From positions 246,001 to 310,000 of the forward strand of contig JAWDGP010002410.1 of NCBI GenBank assembly GCA_033675545.1: 64,000 nt of DNA, in the 5' to 3' direction. Under the pieces are notes generated by a model. It was not told the DNA's origin. It saw only the letters and a program-made list of their open reading frames with translations, and did not search any database. The stretch is from Elysia crispata. Taxonomy: Eukaryota; Mollusca; Gastropoda; Plakobranchidae. Position numbers and translations under genes: made by a program. This document shows positions 15,792 through 24,894 of the stretch, one piece after another (positions within the stretch are counted from its first letter, which is position 1; every line of letters starts with the position of its first letter).

Positions 15792-18700
15792 CCATTTCTA
15801 TTTCTTCTTTTTTTTCCCTACCTTACTCCTATCAACTCCCTCATCTGCCTTTGTTTCTTTTGTTTTTTCTACTCACAATTCCTTTTTTTTTAAGTCATAT
15901 TCTTGTCATTAATTTTAATATGCATAATTCTGCTCTTTTATCATTTTACTTGCAAGAAACACTGCTTTCACTTGTCATGAAATTCTATTTGTAATTAAGA
16001 ATAATGCTGTCATGAGAGAAAACGAAACAACTCTAATTGTTGTGCTTATCGATGGTCAGGTTAATTGCACCCTGGTACAGGAATTTGCCCATATGAAAAC
16101 AATCATGAATACTTTGTTTTTCTTTTGCACTTAAACAGTCTGGAGGCAGAAAATGCTGTTTCTTCATGTACCGCTTCATTGGAATCCAAGAACAAAGACT
16201 TGCTCCAGTCATTGAAAAGACTCAATGCTGTTTTTAACAAGATGGACACCTATGTTTCAATTCTTGCAACTCAAAGTAGGTAGTGTTGCTTTGATGATAT
16301 TGATGAAGTTTTTTCTGATATTGTGAAAAGGGAAAGGGAGAGAGACGAATACAGAGAATAGGGATAGTTGTGTGGAAAAAATCAAACTAACCTGGTGGTT
16401 TTAAATATTGTATTTATAGTTAATCTCACGGAGATGAAAAAAGAGAAATGAAAGAAGGTTTCAGAATTTCTCTTAACTCTTTGAGTCCGTGCCCCAAATT
16501 CACATTTGGAAGGAGGCCTGAAAAGGAAGCGTTTTACAGTACAGGAGTTGTTAATTTTATTTCCTTACAGTGTAATTATTATGAATAGATATTATATACT
16601 GTAGCATATCATATTGAAGGTAATTGAATAAATTTTATAGAAAACAAAAAATTCTGTGTGTCTGAAACTCATTTTTTTTTTTTATAAAATTTTGAAATTG
16701 GTGGTAAAATAAAAGCCTCTATAAAGAGTCTATCTAGGGTCCGCAGGCTACGGCCACTTGTCCAAAACTAAAACTAGATCGGCCGCTCGGATTCAAAGAG
16801 TTAATATTTCTGTTGTCAAAATATTAGTGTTTGCTATCTCATCACCTGAGTGTTGCTCTCATACTAAAGTGCAGTATTTGTTACATTTTATTTTCTTTCC
16901 TTAAAAGGCTCTCAGGGCATAAATCATCCTCGAGCATCACATGCAAAATTTTTCACTGGTCTCAGCAAGTCAATGGATGATCTACATACAGCAATCAAAG
17001 GTATTACTCAATTAATATACTTACAGATACACTTTACATGCCAAAAGGTGACCTGCTCATAGATATAGATAGCAGCCAACACCTATTGTTATAGCTGTCA
17101 CAATATGGTGATAAATATTTTAACAAATTATTTTCAATGGATCTAGATTCATAATCTGAGTTTTGACAATGTTTGGAAGAGACTTGTGCATGGATTTCTG
17201 TATGAACTTGTGATGCTCTGTTTAAGGAGGCTCAAAAGATACATCTATCTGAATTTTTTGTACTCTCAGCTAGTCAGTCCATAACCATGATTTCTCTGTT
17301 CTCGGTTTCTGTTTTATACCTCATTTTATTGTTCATCAACTTCTATTTATTCGTTTCTTTTTCAGAGGTCTCAAAACACTACAATTCTAAAGTGTCTTTA
17401 GAGCACCAGCTTCCAACAGCGACAAAGGAACTGAAGAGAACAGATGAATGCGTTGTTGCCTCTCTTATATCTTTAGTAACTAATACTGGAAAGGTGATGT
17501 TGCAATATTACTGGAGAACTCTATTGGCACTGAATAGTGATCATTTGAATCTGTTTTGACATTCTGAGAAGTGCTTATTTCTATTTCCAAAACTTCATGG
17601 ACAGTTTGATATCACCAATTTGTACTTTGATTATTCTCTCCACTCAGTATTCAAAAACATGTATTATCCAGTTTTATTTTTTTTTGTTACATATTTCAAA
17701 ATCAATACATGAATGCTTTTAAAATTTTTCAAAACCCATATGTGAATGCTTTTAAAACATAGAGAGAAACCTTTAGGCAAGTACAAAAAGCATACTGTAG
17801 AAAAAATTGTGTTTATTAATTTAAAAAAAATTATGTTCAAATTTTGAATCAACCACGTAAATCATGTTCATGAAGAATACCAGAAAACAGTTAATTCTAT
17901 ACTTTCTCAAACTATTGTTAGATATGGACTCAAAGTAAAAGAAAAACAAAAAAAACCTAGTTAAAACGAAATTCTTATGCTTCAGGAGAAAAATTGTCTG
18001 CAGATAATTTGATTTAAAGCTATTGTTAATTAGGTTCTAGTTCCACTTCCTTTGCAATAGTAAACTTCTCCTGTGGCAGAAACCTTTACTACAGTTAACC
18101 AGAGCCTATTTAATGATGAAATAAAGAACCTTAGATGGCTACCTAGCTTAGATCTAGATATACTATAGAATCAAGATTTTCTTGTGGTGTGGAACCAATG
18201 CTCCAGCCACTTGTTTTTATTCATTTGTATTTTTATGAATTTATATTTAGGGAGGTTCATTACAATTTGCCAAATGATTCAGAGGATACATCAAAATAGA
18301 TTGGGCTTTTCCAAATACAGTCATCAAATTGTGATTGATTACTGGCCCAGATATATGAATTGATAATTGAGCTCATGTTTTATGGTGTAAAACTTATCAA
18401 GATCGTTGATGTTTAGAGCCAGTTCCAGATTTTTTCATGGTTAAAATGTAATAGAGCTGTAAACAACATTCTTTTTGACCTTATGTACATTTATTATTCT
18501 GATCTTTTTTATTGTTTCTTTATCTTCATGTGAATGTTATGTTATGACAGATGGCGGCTTTCTTGTCAGGAAATCTTGATTTCTTCACAACACCTGCTGG
18601 GTACAGAACTCGTGGGGGTAGTGCTAGTGTGGATGATAGTGCGAATGTCTCTCGATCGCATCCTGCAGTCAACACATTTAGACAGAGGGCTGCTCACTAT

Positions 18701-19480
18701 TTGTCGTCTATTTCAAAGGTTTGAAGAAATCAAGCTTAAATCCTTATTTCTTTAATCTTTTGAGTTCTTCAGATTCATTAAGCATGGCAACTGGTTTGGG
18801 TGTCATTGGAAGCAGCCATGCCTTAAAAATCCAAATAATCATAATCAATATTTTAAAAAATTAACACCGCTTAAATGTCTGAGGAGAGTACTTAAAAATA
18901 CTTTTTTATATGCCAAATAGTTTTATTTTTTCCCCTGCAGCCCATTCCAGAATCTGTACCCCATTGTGTGGCTGTCCAAAACAGAAAAACTCTGTATAGT
19001 TCTGCAGAAAGCAAAGAAGGACTTGCAAAACAGGTATATTGGTATAGACTAAATTGTTTTCATGTATTTTTCAAAGGGTATTGTAAACCATTTTTTCTAC
19101 TTGATGTGGTTGCAAATTCCTTCAAATGATGTGTAAATAAAATTTATCATGTTCTGAAGAAAGATCATATAATTTTTTTTCTTCAGCACTTAAATTTACA
19201 TGCTCCACAAACGATCTCCATCTTTGAACAGAAGTAAAAAAAAAAAAAACTCCCTTAAATATTTGTTTCTCTTGTTGTTTCTGTTAAAGTTGAGGTTTAT
19301 AAATAATTTTTTTCCTAGTGTCTCCGAGGTTCACTTTACTGAACTTGTGTTTTTTCTTTACTGCTTTTTCTAGTTGTCCATGTTCCAACAAAAGCTCACT
19401 AAACTTGAGCAGGAGAAAGAGCACTACATTCTGGAGCTCCAGCTGCTCAAAATCAAGTTTGAAAATGAACAAGTGGTAAG

Positions 19481-19549
<69 letters not shown>

Positions 19550-22500
19550 TATAGATATAGATATATCAAAGCTGCTGTTTAAACAAATATAGCTCTGCTG
19601 ATCAAAAGAATATCTTTCTCATTCTTTTATAGTCAATAAATCTGAATTATTGTTTAAATAATATATTACATATTTATATATTTTATTGCTTGTTGTGTCA
19701 TGTAGCTATGTAGTTGCCATTTATTTATTTTTTCTCCTTATTTTTTTTACAATTTTTCTTTAATACTTCGTCTTTTTATTTAGAAAACGAAGCAGTTGGA
19801 GAAAGACCTAGAGAAAGCATCTGTAACTTCCTCAAGTGGCGTTAGCAGTGCTGATGTGTCTAATTCATTAGAGGATCATATTGAGAGACTACAAGCTCCA
19901 TCTGATTCTAATAGGCGATCTGACTCTGTCAACAGTGGCCACTACATTGATACTACCATGGTAAGAGAGTGCTAGTTTGAATAACTCAGAAAATCTATGC
20001 ATTATTCCTTTTGAAATAACTTCTACTGTCTTTTCTCATGGGCAAACCGAAAGGGAACTTTGTGGTGATTCTGAATTGAAAAATTAAATTGTAGGTACTT
20101 TCGTGGACACGACCTGAAAGATGAAATTTGTTTTGAAAAAAAAATAAGAAGACTGGCGTAAACATTGAAATGGTTTCTTATATATAGATACATATATACA
20201 ACTTTCATTTGGGGCGGCAAGTCTACACCAATCACTGAGGAAAATTTCAGAATTGAACCTTTGGAATATTTTCTATATTGGAAAGGCTTTCCTAACTAGA
20301 TTCAGTCCCAGCTTGGATAGAGGCCTGTGATGAACACGCATCGTGGCCAGAGAATTACTGCTTATGAAAATTTTAATTTATGATTAACTCATTCCCATCT
20401 GCCTCAAGAGATTTTTACAAAGGTAGATGGCTTGTAACAGTATGATCTACATGATAACTTTCTTATGTTCTTAGGCAAAGGTTTATCATATGAGTGCATA
20501 GATGGACTGCCATCTTCTTGAGTCATTCATGTAAAAATGAATTGCTGTTTACAATTTACATAAAGTAAAATACTAAATGTACAAGTACCTCTCATACTTT
20601 GTGAAATATCCTTTTTGTTTACTGTTTTGTTTCCAGTTGGGCCAATTAGAGACTAGCAGTGTGACTAAGAATGACCAAGACACACGGGAACAACTCATCA
20701 TGGCGCACTATAGCTCCAGGATCAATGACATTACTCTTAAGCTACAGCAAGCTGATAGTAAAACAGTCAATTTCCACGCAGAGGTAATATCTACTCCCTT
20801 CTAAGAACTGGTTTTTGTTAGATTAGTGCATTTTTTTTTACTGAGCTAGGTTATTATTTGACTCTTCATTCACTTGAAATGGTTCAAAAGATAATCAAAA
20901 GTTTTGGAACTCATGCAATCATCTTGCAACATGTCATAGTGAGACAGATATAGTAATTTTAAATTTGGAAATACAACTTTTGAAAGTATGTCTTATTATT
21001 TCTAAAGAATGAACAATCTATTATGTATCTTGTTAGTTCATGCAATTGCTATCATTTATAAGCTTATAGAAAGGCATTTTCCTGAATATAAACACCTTTC
21101 AATAGGTTATGCAAGACATTAACTCATCTGGATTAGGTACAAGAGAAATAGAAATTTCATATAATAATAATACCATGCCTTGCAATCAGTCATAATGAGT
21201 CTGGTGTTAGAATTTCAGATTTGGAAAGCATTTGAAAGAAGATTAATTCCTCTAAAGCGTGATCTGTTATAGAGTGAATAAGTGAAATATCTCTTAGGGG
21301 AATTCTGATAGTTTCATGCAATTTTTATCATTTAGAGGCTCTGTGAAATATAGTTTGCTAAATCTATCAATTCATATTAATTCTTCCTAATAAAATTTGG
21401 TGTTAGATGTTAATTTTGACATAAAATTGAGGGCAAAACTGACTTTACTAGTCCATGGGAACAACAAAAAAAAAAGATAGCTACAAATGATGCAGTCTTT
21501 ATTTAATATCAATTAGATTCTTTTCAGAGGAGTTAAAAGAAATCCTTCTGCTTATCTCGAAGTCACATTTTCTCTGTTATTGTTATATGTTTCCCTCATA
21601 ATTTTGGTACGAGTTCATCAAAGGGGAGTTATCAAGACCAATAATAATCGAACTGACATAAATTCTTTCGCAGATTTTTTTTGACACAGTAAGGGCTATT
21701 ATCAACTTATGATATTGTATGCCTGGCAAACTTTGCATCTATAATTACTGATTATGTAAACAGGGAGGTAAATTGGTCAAAAAGGTACAAATCCTGACTA
21801 AGCCGTGTGACTAGCGTGTATTAATATTCCAAATAATGTGAAAGAATGCCCTGTTTTTTGAAAGGTATACCAATTTATAAAGTTACCACTTGACATCTCT
21901 TGGAGCATCTTTGTAAAATGATGGTTTTTCCTAAACTATGGCAAAGTATTTTCAGATATAATATAAATAAGTCTATACTTGAAAATGGTAATGATATATA
22001 ATAAATGAAACTTTGCAATGCTTAATACCACATTCTACCTTCAAGGCCTTGTAGTTGAATTTATCTTCATATTCAGACAATGTTTACTCTCATTTTGCAG
22101 GTCAGAGCCCTTCAAAAGCAGCTCAAGATAGCAGAGAAAGAGAAAGAAATAGGACAGGATGAGCTTAAATTGTCAAACCAGAGTCTAGCACATTTAAAGG
22201 TGAGACATTAGTTTTGCACTGCGCTATTTTTAAGTTTTGAATCGTTTTTATCATTTCATTTTAAATATGAACCTATTGTTTATTTTAAATCTATCTGAAA
22301 TTTTCAGAAAAATTAACAGTGGCTTTTCAGGGCATCAATAAAATCTTCTGAGATCGTAGAGCTTTTTAATGTCATTTTGTTTGTTGAAATGTTTTTTGAG
22401 AAAAGGAAATTGAATGTCTGTCAAAAAAAGATCTGACACTTGTTATGGAAGAAAAGCTACAATAACAAATTTTCTGTGCAAATTTGTTCGGAAGAAATAG

Positions 22501-23632
22501 ATGATTTTCAAATTCTTTTTAATGTGATATAACCTTTCATATCAGGATGAGCTTCAGACAACAAGCCGTAGCTATGAGGGTCAGCTGAGTATGATGAGTG
22601 AACATCTTGCAGGAATGAATGAGAAGCTTGCGCAGCAGAAAGATGAGATAGACGAACTCAAGCAGCAATTAACTCTCCGATCAGCACCCTCATCTAAGGT
22701 GAGGCTAGTATTTATCTGATGTGATATGTACCCAACTGGTAGAGCTCCTTTGAATTTTGCAAATGTTAAAATTGTATAAATGTATTATATTTTCAAATGA
22801 AAGCATAGTTTGACTCACTTGAGACTGAGCCTTTTTCAAGTCAACATTAACTAAAGATGGAGGTTTTTTTGAGGTTATGTCCAGAAATCTAAGAAGACAC
22901 TTCCTAAAATTACATTGTCAACATTTTACACATACTGCAGATCTAAATAGTATAAAAAGATGCATAAAGCAAAAAGGCATTTCCTTTTGAACTTTTATTT
23001 TATGATTTTTTAAAAAATTGGGCTATAGTATAATTCGATGTTTGCCAAAAATTTTTTGACACCGTGTTTTGTCAAATAAGCCAAATTAATAAAAGATATC
23101 TTGTGCATTTTGTTTGTTGTGTTTTGCATTTGTTATGAATTCAAAAGAGAATTTCCTCAACTTTTCTACTAGATTTGGATACAGTCATATATCTAGCCAT
23201 TTTACTAAATTTCTTCTTCCCTTCACACTTTGTCATGTTTGTAATGGTACTAGATCTAGAGACTGATGGCCTTTTTTTTTGGTTTAATTATAATGACTCA
23301 AAAAGTTGTTTCACAAATCCACACATACTTAACGAGAGATGAAGTAAATGGTGACTGCACAATGTGAGACTATTGCCGTAGCAGTTGAAAGCATAATTAT
23401 GGTATATTAAAAAAATTCGGTCCATGTGCTGTGAGGCTGTGTGTGAACATTTAAGTCTATATATTTACATGTTTGCATTTCATAATTGAGGCAGAGTATG
23501 GGAACAGATAGTTTTATAAATAGCTTTTGATCTGTACTTTTTTTTTTTTTTAATGAATTTTGATTCAAACATGATAAACTTCATGTCTGCACTTTACTTA
23601 AATTTCAGTCCTCCAAGAAGTCCAAGAAATGA
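2150..23632 (+). CDS. PPP1R21: PPP1R21 (KLRAQ motif-containing protein 1), 20 coding exons
   Basis: Family knowledge: PPP1R21 is a coiled-coil subunit of the FERRY complex, a Rab5 effector linking mRNA to early endosomes; it also carries the name protein phosphatase 1 regulatory subunit 21. Seen here: 20 exons join in frame (2150-2200, 8981-9199, 9969-10136, 10566-10682, 12515-12573, 12938-13032, 13717-13919, 14999-15100, 15426-15514, 16139-16275, 16908-17000, 17366-17493, 18551-18718, 18941-19033, 19374-19475, 19784-19960, 20637-20783, 22101-22199, 22546-22698, 23609-23632) to give 807 aa, close to the roughly 780 aa of vertebrates. The N-terminus (MADLPEKYQKLAGEYAK, then LKAQ) matches the KLRAQ domain. 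A FCKYLHEN segment and a TTSRSYEGQLSMMSEHL segment (TTKRSYEDQ domain) match mid and C-terminal blocks. The protein ends in a Lys/Ser-rich tail. Introns 1 and 10 carry transposons. Confidence 0.95.
2771..2834. repeat. 32-bp tandem duplication
   Basis: Two head-to-tail copies (2771-2802 and 2803-2834) differ at one base. Each copy begins CTAGACCTAGATAATCTTAG. Confidence 0.9.
3442..5277 (-). CDS. piggyBac-family transposase, uninterrupted, intronic and antisense
   Basis: A DDD-type transposase of the piggyBac (DDE_Tnp_1_7, PGBD-like) family, which moves DNA by cut-and-paste at TTAA sites. The ORF is open from 5388, but the methionine at 5277 (MDNQEVVQIIDLG) is preferred because the upstream part looks non-conserved; this gives 611 aa, a usual length. 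Numbered from the longer ORF, an acidic N-terminal region covers residues 40-120. The catalytic Asp residues are D302 (AIDEAMVAWRG), D379 (LYVDNFYTSPDLF) and D481 (GAVDRSDHM). A C-terminal Cys/His zinc domain follows (C591, C594, C607, C609/C610, H615, C619, H624). No stop or frameshift interrupts it, so the copy is recent or was conserved. Terminal repeats could not be assigned. Confidence 0.93.
   Translation of the reverse strand: MDNQEVVQIIDLGDPQTLRELVTEDNSRSTPFISKFSRINEDSDIEDEGPDELPVRRRGQPIYRQALSIDGDDEDDDNESIETSESTQGHPLWCEGTTLPNKPPFTCRAGLQVEMESTTPLDYFKLMVSEDMVASMVAETNRYASQTLRNKELSPNSRFRKWVDVTIPEMYAFMGLILSMGLIVIDYLEDYWSTNPMFKLPFYTAVMRKERFCLILSFFHLCNNEQFIPRGQPGHDLIFKIRNFVDNLTYNFKSVFCPGERVAIDEAMVAWRGPLSFQVFNPDKPDKFGIKVFELCDSSTAYCCNLEFYTGKQESSPHGATFDIVRRLISPYIGCGRTLYVDNFYTSPDLFTYLKQENTLACGTMRMNRKYGPPKTMVPKLKKGDNTVTLLTNGELNLIRFMDRKEVRLLTTAHIARKNNPVTKEPIVKFHAVHEYNQYMGAVDRSDHMVSYNAFKRRTLKWWKKAFFHLFMLGVLNAYIVQKATAAKKLTHRIFRRELSKQLVQLLIPEAPAPPLRLPEGTGNSSLFRLTARHFPKLIEPKAGTKRKNPQRDCAVCTQPKKRNQSRYECPCCNVGLHIDPCFRLYHTKKDFKRAHKRLLAQNPQPADDQV
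5832..6305 (-). pseudogene. Mariner transposase, 5'-truncated copy
   Basis: C-terminal part of a DD34D mariner transposase. Visible motifs are LLHDNAPAHRSMM (second catalytic Asp) and YSPDLAPSDFFLFPSLKKHL (third catalytic Asp, proline-rich), ending VDMQGDYVEK and a stop. The open frame continues to 6395, but its first residues are antisense readings of the opposite arm, so the apparent methionine start is spurious. The N-terminal DNA-binding region and first catalytic Asp are absent; the copy is non-functional. Confidence 0.92.
6306..6649 (+). pseudogene. Mariner transposase, inverted partial copy
   Basis: The mirror copy of the minus-strand fragment, reading KKSRGKLQKGILLLHDNAPA and onward to VDMQGDYVEK and a stop. 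It differs from the other arm by few substitutions (for example Ser/Trp and Tyr/Cys changes). It starts inside the catalytic domain, directly at the palindrome centre, and has no start of its own. Confidence 0.92.
7024..7104. repeat. Diverged direct repeat ending at a TTAA
   Basis: Two copies of about 34 bases (about 7024-7058 and 7069-7104) share TACAGCGA, then CG or TCGA variants, then GTGTCT. The second runs into GAGTTAAAC. Subterminal repeats beside a TTAA could be one end of a piggyBac-type element, but no matching opposite end was found. Confidence 0.5.
7675..8565 (-). mobile_element. Non-LTR retrotransposon (LINE) relic, reverse transcriptase 3' half
   Basis: On the minus strand one can read GVRQGCILSPHP (8565 side), then RYTDDTVLM, a form of the reverse-transcriptase YADD box, then KRQVTFFGHVMRREKLEHLV-type sequence in the C-terminal region and a final MLDELTKWLK block. 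Several stops and at least one frameshift break it. It is 5'-truncated, as is normal for LINEs, and lies antisense in PPP1R21 intron 1. It resembles the fragment in the Jagged gene at 57974-58468. Confidence 0.85.
8981..9199 (+). CDS. PPP1R21: PPP1R21 coding exon 2
   Basis: Residues 18-90, starting LKAQIPVLKKAYLDEQ and containing SLTFRNQQLSKRVVFLQEEL, the diagnostic core of the KLRAQ coiled coil. The acceptor is TTCTTCAG and the donor GTGTAT; both ends are phase 0. Confidence 0.95.
9200..9968 (+). other. PPP1R21 intron 2
   Basis: No gene seen. It holds poly-T runs and a (CT)n-(T)n tract at about 9703-9746. Confidence 0.7.
9703..9746. repeat. (CT)n followed by poly-T
   Basis: About 14 CT units run directly into a poly-T run, inside PPP1R21 intron 2. 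Confidence 0.9.
9969..10136 (+). CDS. PPP1R21: PPP1R21 coding exon 3
   Basis: Residues 91-146: a Gly/Ser/Pro linker, then a coiled coil (FNEELQGKIEENALLHKQLQ). The donor is a weak GTTGGC; both ends are phase 0. Confidence 0.9.
10566..10682 (+). CDS. PPP1R21: PPP1R21 coding exon 4
   Basis: Residues 147-185, a charged heptad-type coiled coil (AQLKASEESKGQHEEV at its start). Flanked by AG and GTACAT; both ends are phase 0. Confidence 0.9.
10683..12514 (+). other. PPP1R21 intron 4
   Basis: A 1.8 kb AT-rich intron with short simple-sequence patches; nothing else recognised. Confidence 0.6.
12515..12573 (+). CDS. PPP1R21: PPP1R21 coding exon 5
   Basis: Residues 186-205 (VKAQTLESDLKEFRGRYEKA). 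The last codon is split, GC|G, with the next exon. Confidence 0.9.
12938..13032 (+). CDS. PPP1R21: PPP1R21 coding exon 6
   Basis: Residues 205-236 (EQNLNEVEKNLHSR onward). It follows TCTGCAG and ends one base into a lysine codon at GTGAGT. Confidence 0.9.
13717..13919 (+). CDS. PPP1R21: PPP1R21 coding exon 7
   Basis: Residues 237-304, including HQLRAKELITQGTNLVGEL and a Tyr/Pro-containing end (EPISPLNIN). The donor GTAAGT is consensus. Confidence 0.92.
13920..14998 (+). other. PPP1R21 intron 7
   Basis: AT-rich intron with no recognisable gene or mobile element. Confidence 0.6.
14999..15100 (+). CDS. PPP1R21: PPP1R21 coding exon 8
   Basis: Residues 305-338, FCKYLHENMIYLRPVDQSM and onward. 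This matches the FCKYLHEN block of vertebrate PPP1R21. Both ends are phase 0, with a long pyrimidine tract before the acceptor. Confidence 0.95.
15426..15514 (+). CDS. PPP1R21: PPP1R21 coding exon 9
   Basis: Residues 339-367 plus two bases of codon 368. It encodes ETASELQDFAKHFTYMV and onward to LPYYVS, matching the region of human PPP1R21 that contains ILPYQ. Confidence 0.92.
15680..15788. repeat. (CT)n microsatellite
   Basis: A long, slightly imperfect CT array in the intron between PPP1R21 exons 9 and 10. Confidence 0.95.
16139..16275 (+). CDS. PPP1R21: PPP1R21 coding exon 10
   Basis: Residues 368-413, with LEAENAVSSCTASLESKNK and a helix ending VSILATQ. It completes the split Ser codon AG|T. 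Confidence 0.92.
16473..16804. mobile_element. piggyBac-like MITE
   Basis: The element is bounded by TTAA at 16473-16476 and 16801-16804, the target duplication used by piggyBac elements. Its ends are inverted repeats: CTCTTTGAGTCCG on the left, and CGGATTCAAAGAG on the right, which is its complement with one change. The 324-bp interior has no coding capacity. It sits in PPP1R21 intron 10. Family assignment rests on TTAA plus inverted ends. Confidence 0.8.
16908..17000 (+). CDS. PPP1R21: PPP1R21 coding exon 11
   Basis: Residues 414-444 (SSQGINHPRASHAKFFTGLS and onward). The acceptor AAAAG has a modest pyrimidine tract; the exon ends one base into a Glu codon. Confidence 0.9.
17366..17493 (+). 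CDS. PPP1R21: PPP1R21 coding exon 12
   Basis: Residues 445-487. SKHYNSKVSLEHQLPTATKE closely matches the vertebrate SKHYSQKAAIEHELPTATQ block. It ends TNTGK in phase 0. Confidence 0.96.
17494..18550 (+). other. PPP1R21 intron 12
   Basis: A 1.06 kb AT-rich intron; nothing recognised beyond one AGATCTAG-type word near 18151. Confidence 0.6.
18551..18718 (+). CDS. PPP1R21: PPP1R21 coding exon 13
   Basis: Residues 488-543 (MAAFLSGNLDFFTTPAGYRT, then a Ser/Asp-rich loop and RQRAAHYLSSISK). It follows ATGACAG; the donor is GTTTGA. Confidence 0.92.
18941..19033 (+). CDS. PPP1R21: PPP1R21 coding exon 14
   Basis: Residues 544-574. PIPESVPHCVAVQNRKTLYS followed by SAESKEGLAKQ aligns with the vertebrate block ending ESREGLAQQ. 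Confidence 0.95.
19374..19475 (+). CDS. PPP1R21: PPP1R21 coding exon 15
   Basis: Residues 575-608, a strong coiled coil (KLTKLEQEKEHYILELQLLK), near-identical to the family block LEQEKEHW. A (TA)n(GA)n microsatellite begins less than 10 bases after the donor. Confidence 0.96.
19484..19565. repeat. (TA)n(GA)n compound microsatellite
   Basis: TA units, then about 14 GA units, then ATAGAT units. It lies immediately downstream of the exon 15 donor. Confidence 0.95.
19784..19960 (+). CDS. PPP1R21: PPP1R21 coding exon 16
   Basis: Residues 609-667: a short coil, then a low-complexity Ser/Asp/Asn-rich linker (SSGVSSADVSNSLEDH). This is the least conserved part of the protein. Confidence 0.88.
20637..20783 (+). 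CDS. PPP1R21: PPP1R21 coding exon 17
   Basis: Residues 668-716. AHYSSRINDITLKLQQADSK then TVNFHAE matches the vertebrate block HYMARIVELTSQLQLADSK. Both ends are phase 0. Confidence 0.96.
20784..22100 (+). other. PPP1R21 intron 17, with a diverged duplication
   Basis: A 1.3 kb intron. Two diverged copies of a roughly 250-base segment (about 20922-21130 and 21178-21400) share CTTGCAA, GTCATA, ATTTGGAAA and TTCATGCAATT..TATCATTT in the same order. No coding signal. Confidence 0.55.
22101..22199 (+). CDS. PPP1R21: PPP1R21 coding exon 18
   Basis: Residues 717-749, VRALQKQLKIAEKEKEIGQD and onward, ending LAHLK. Part of the C-terminal coiled coil. Confidence 0.95.
22546..22698 (+). CDS. PPP1R21: PPP1R21 coding exon 19
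   Basis: Residues 750-800. DELQTTSRSYEGQLSMMSEH, then LAGMNEKL, is the TTKRSYEDQ-type domain (here TTSRSYEGQ). The exon ends SAPSSK in phase 0. Confidence 0.97.
23609..23632 (+). CDS. PPP1R21: PPP1R21 terminal coding exon 20
   Basis: Seven codons, SSKKSKK, and TGA. It follows AAATTTCAG, and the Lys/Ser tail matches the lysine-rich ending of vertebrate PPP1R21. A longer overlapping ORF starting upstream at 23553 uses another frame and is not supported. Confidence 0.85.
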   Translation, partial: SSKKSKK

Positions 23633-24828
23633 TGAAAGCTATTCCATCTGCAATGACACAAGCCACTGGTCTTTCTTAAGGCATTTGTTCCAAATAGTAT
23701 TTCTGATGTTCTATGTTGCTTCTTTTTCCAATGCAAAATCATTTCAAAGTCCATGGAAAGGAAGTTCAGGTTTTGCTGTGGTACATCGCGATTGACAGGT
23801 CATTTCTTTTTAAAGATATTTCCCCATTTCATAGTAACTCTGATGGCCTGATTTGTTCTTCCTTGATGCATAAGCTTTTCAAGGTATATATTTACTGAAA
23901 GCAGTGGCTGGGCTATGATCAAAGTCTGAAGTGAACAAGAAAGGAATTGGCTTAAGAATCTTACCCTAGTATTCACATAGCATATTTATTTCAATGAAAT
24001 TACATGTTTTTATTATTAAGTGCAATATTGCTGATATAAGTGTGCTATGAATTCAGTAGTGATGTGGACTCGGCTTGTACACTTTGTTTTAGTTGTGCCA
24101 TTCAACATTTGCTCATTCTCTTTTTAGAGAAACTGCAGAACTGGGAACAAGTACTGATTTCACTTTTTCAGTATTTATTTTTAATTGAAAAAAGTTGATA
24201 AAAAATCCGCTACATTGAATAAAGGCTAAAAAAATTGGCAAAACCAAAATTGATAATTTTTCATTAAATGCAGTTAATTTCAATACTATTCAGTTCTTAA
24301 GTTGGACAACACTACAATCTTGTTTTGAAATGTCAAATGCTGGTGAGGTTCAGCTTTATATTTCAATGAGTATGGAAGTTATTAAAAGAATTTTGGTAAA
24401 ACAGGAGAATATGGTGCTGAAACTACAGTAAAGTTTTTATATCTAAGACAGCCATAACTCAGACCAATTTAGTTATTTTCTATATTTCATGTTACATGTA
24501 AGTGAAATTTCTTACAGTCCAACCATCATGAAGCTTTCCCAAGCATTTTGACATGAGTGAACTAGACCATAGTTGTCAAGCCCTGGCAACTTATTTAATT
24601 TCTTTTTGCTGTATGCTGTTCTGAAGATTGTAATTTGTAAGTTAATGAAAATTGTTTTTTTGCTCTCTTATAAAATTGAGACCTGTGTTGGTGCTAAAAT
24701 TAGCAACAAAGGTGAAACAGGTGTGTGATACACTTGTACTGTACACAGAGATTGTAAATTTGTAATTTATGATACTATTAGTGCTTTTGTATTTTATTTC
24801 TTATGTTTTGACTCTAATGTAAGTTGCA

Positions 24829-24894
24829 AATAAATAGTAGGGAATATTTTAGAAATTGCATTTATCTATTTTGTTTTGTCTGTGCAAAAATAAA
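24829..24894 (+). promoter_or_regulatory. Candidate polyadenylation signals for PPP1R21
   Basis: AATAAA occurs at 24829-24834 and again at 24889-24894, about 1.2 kb after the stop codon. Either could end the transcript; transcript ends cannot be fixed from sequence alone. Confidence 0.4.

Noticed and set aside
23553-23795. 80-codon ORF with SPPRSPRNDESYSICNDTSH
   Set aside because: It overlaps the PPP1R21 terminal exon in another frame. The frame set by exon 19 gives SSKKSKK and a stop, which matches the family.
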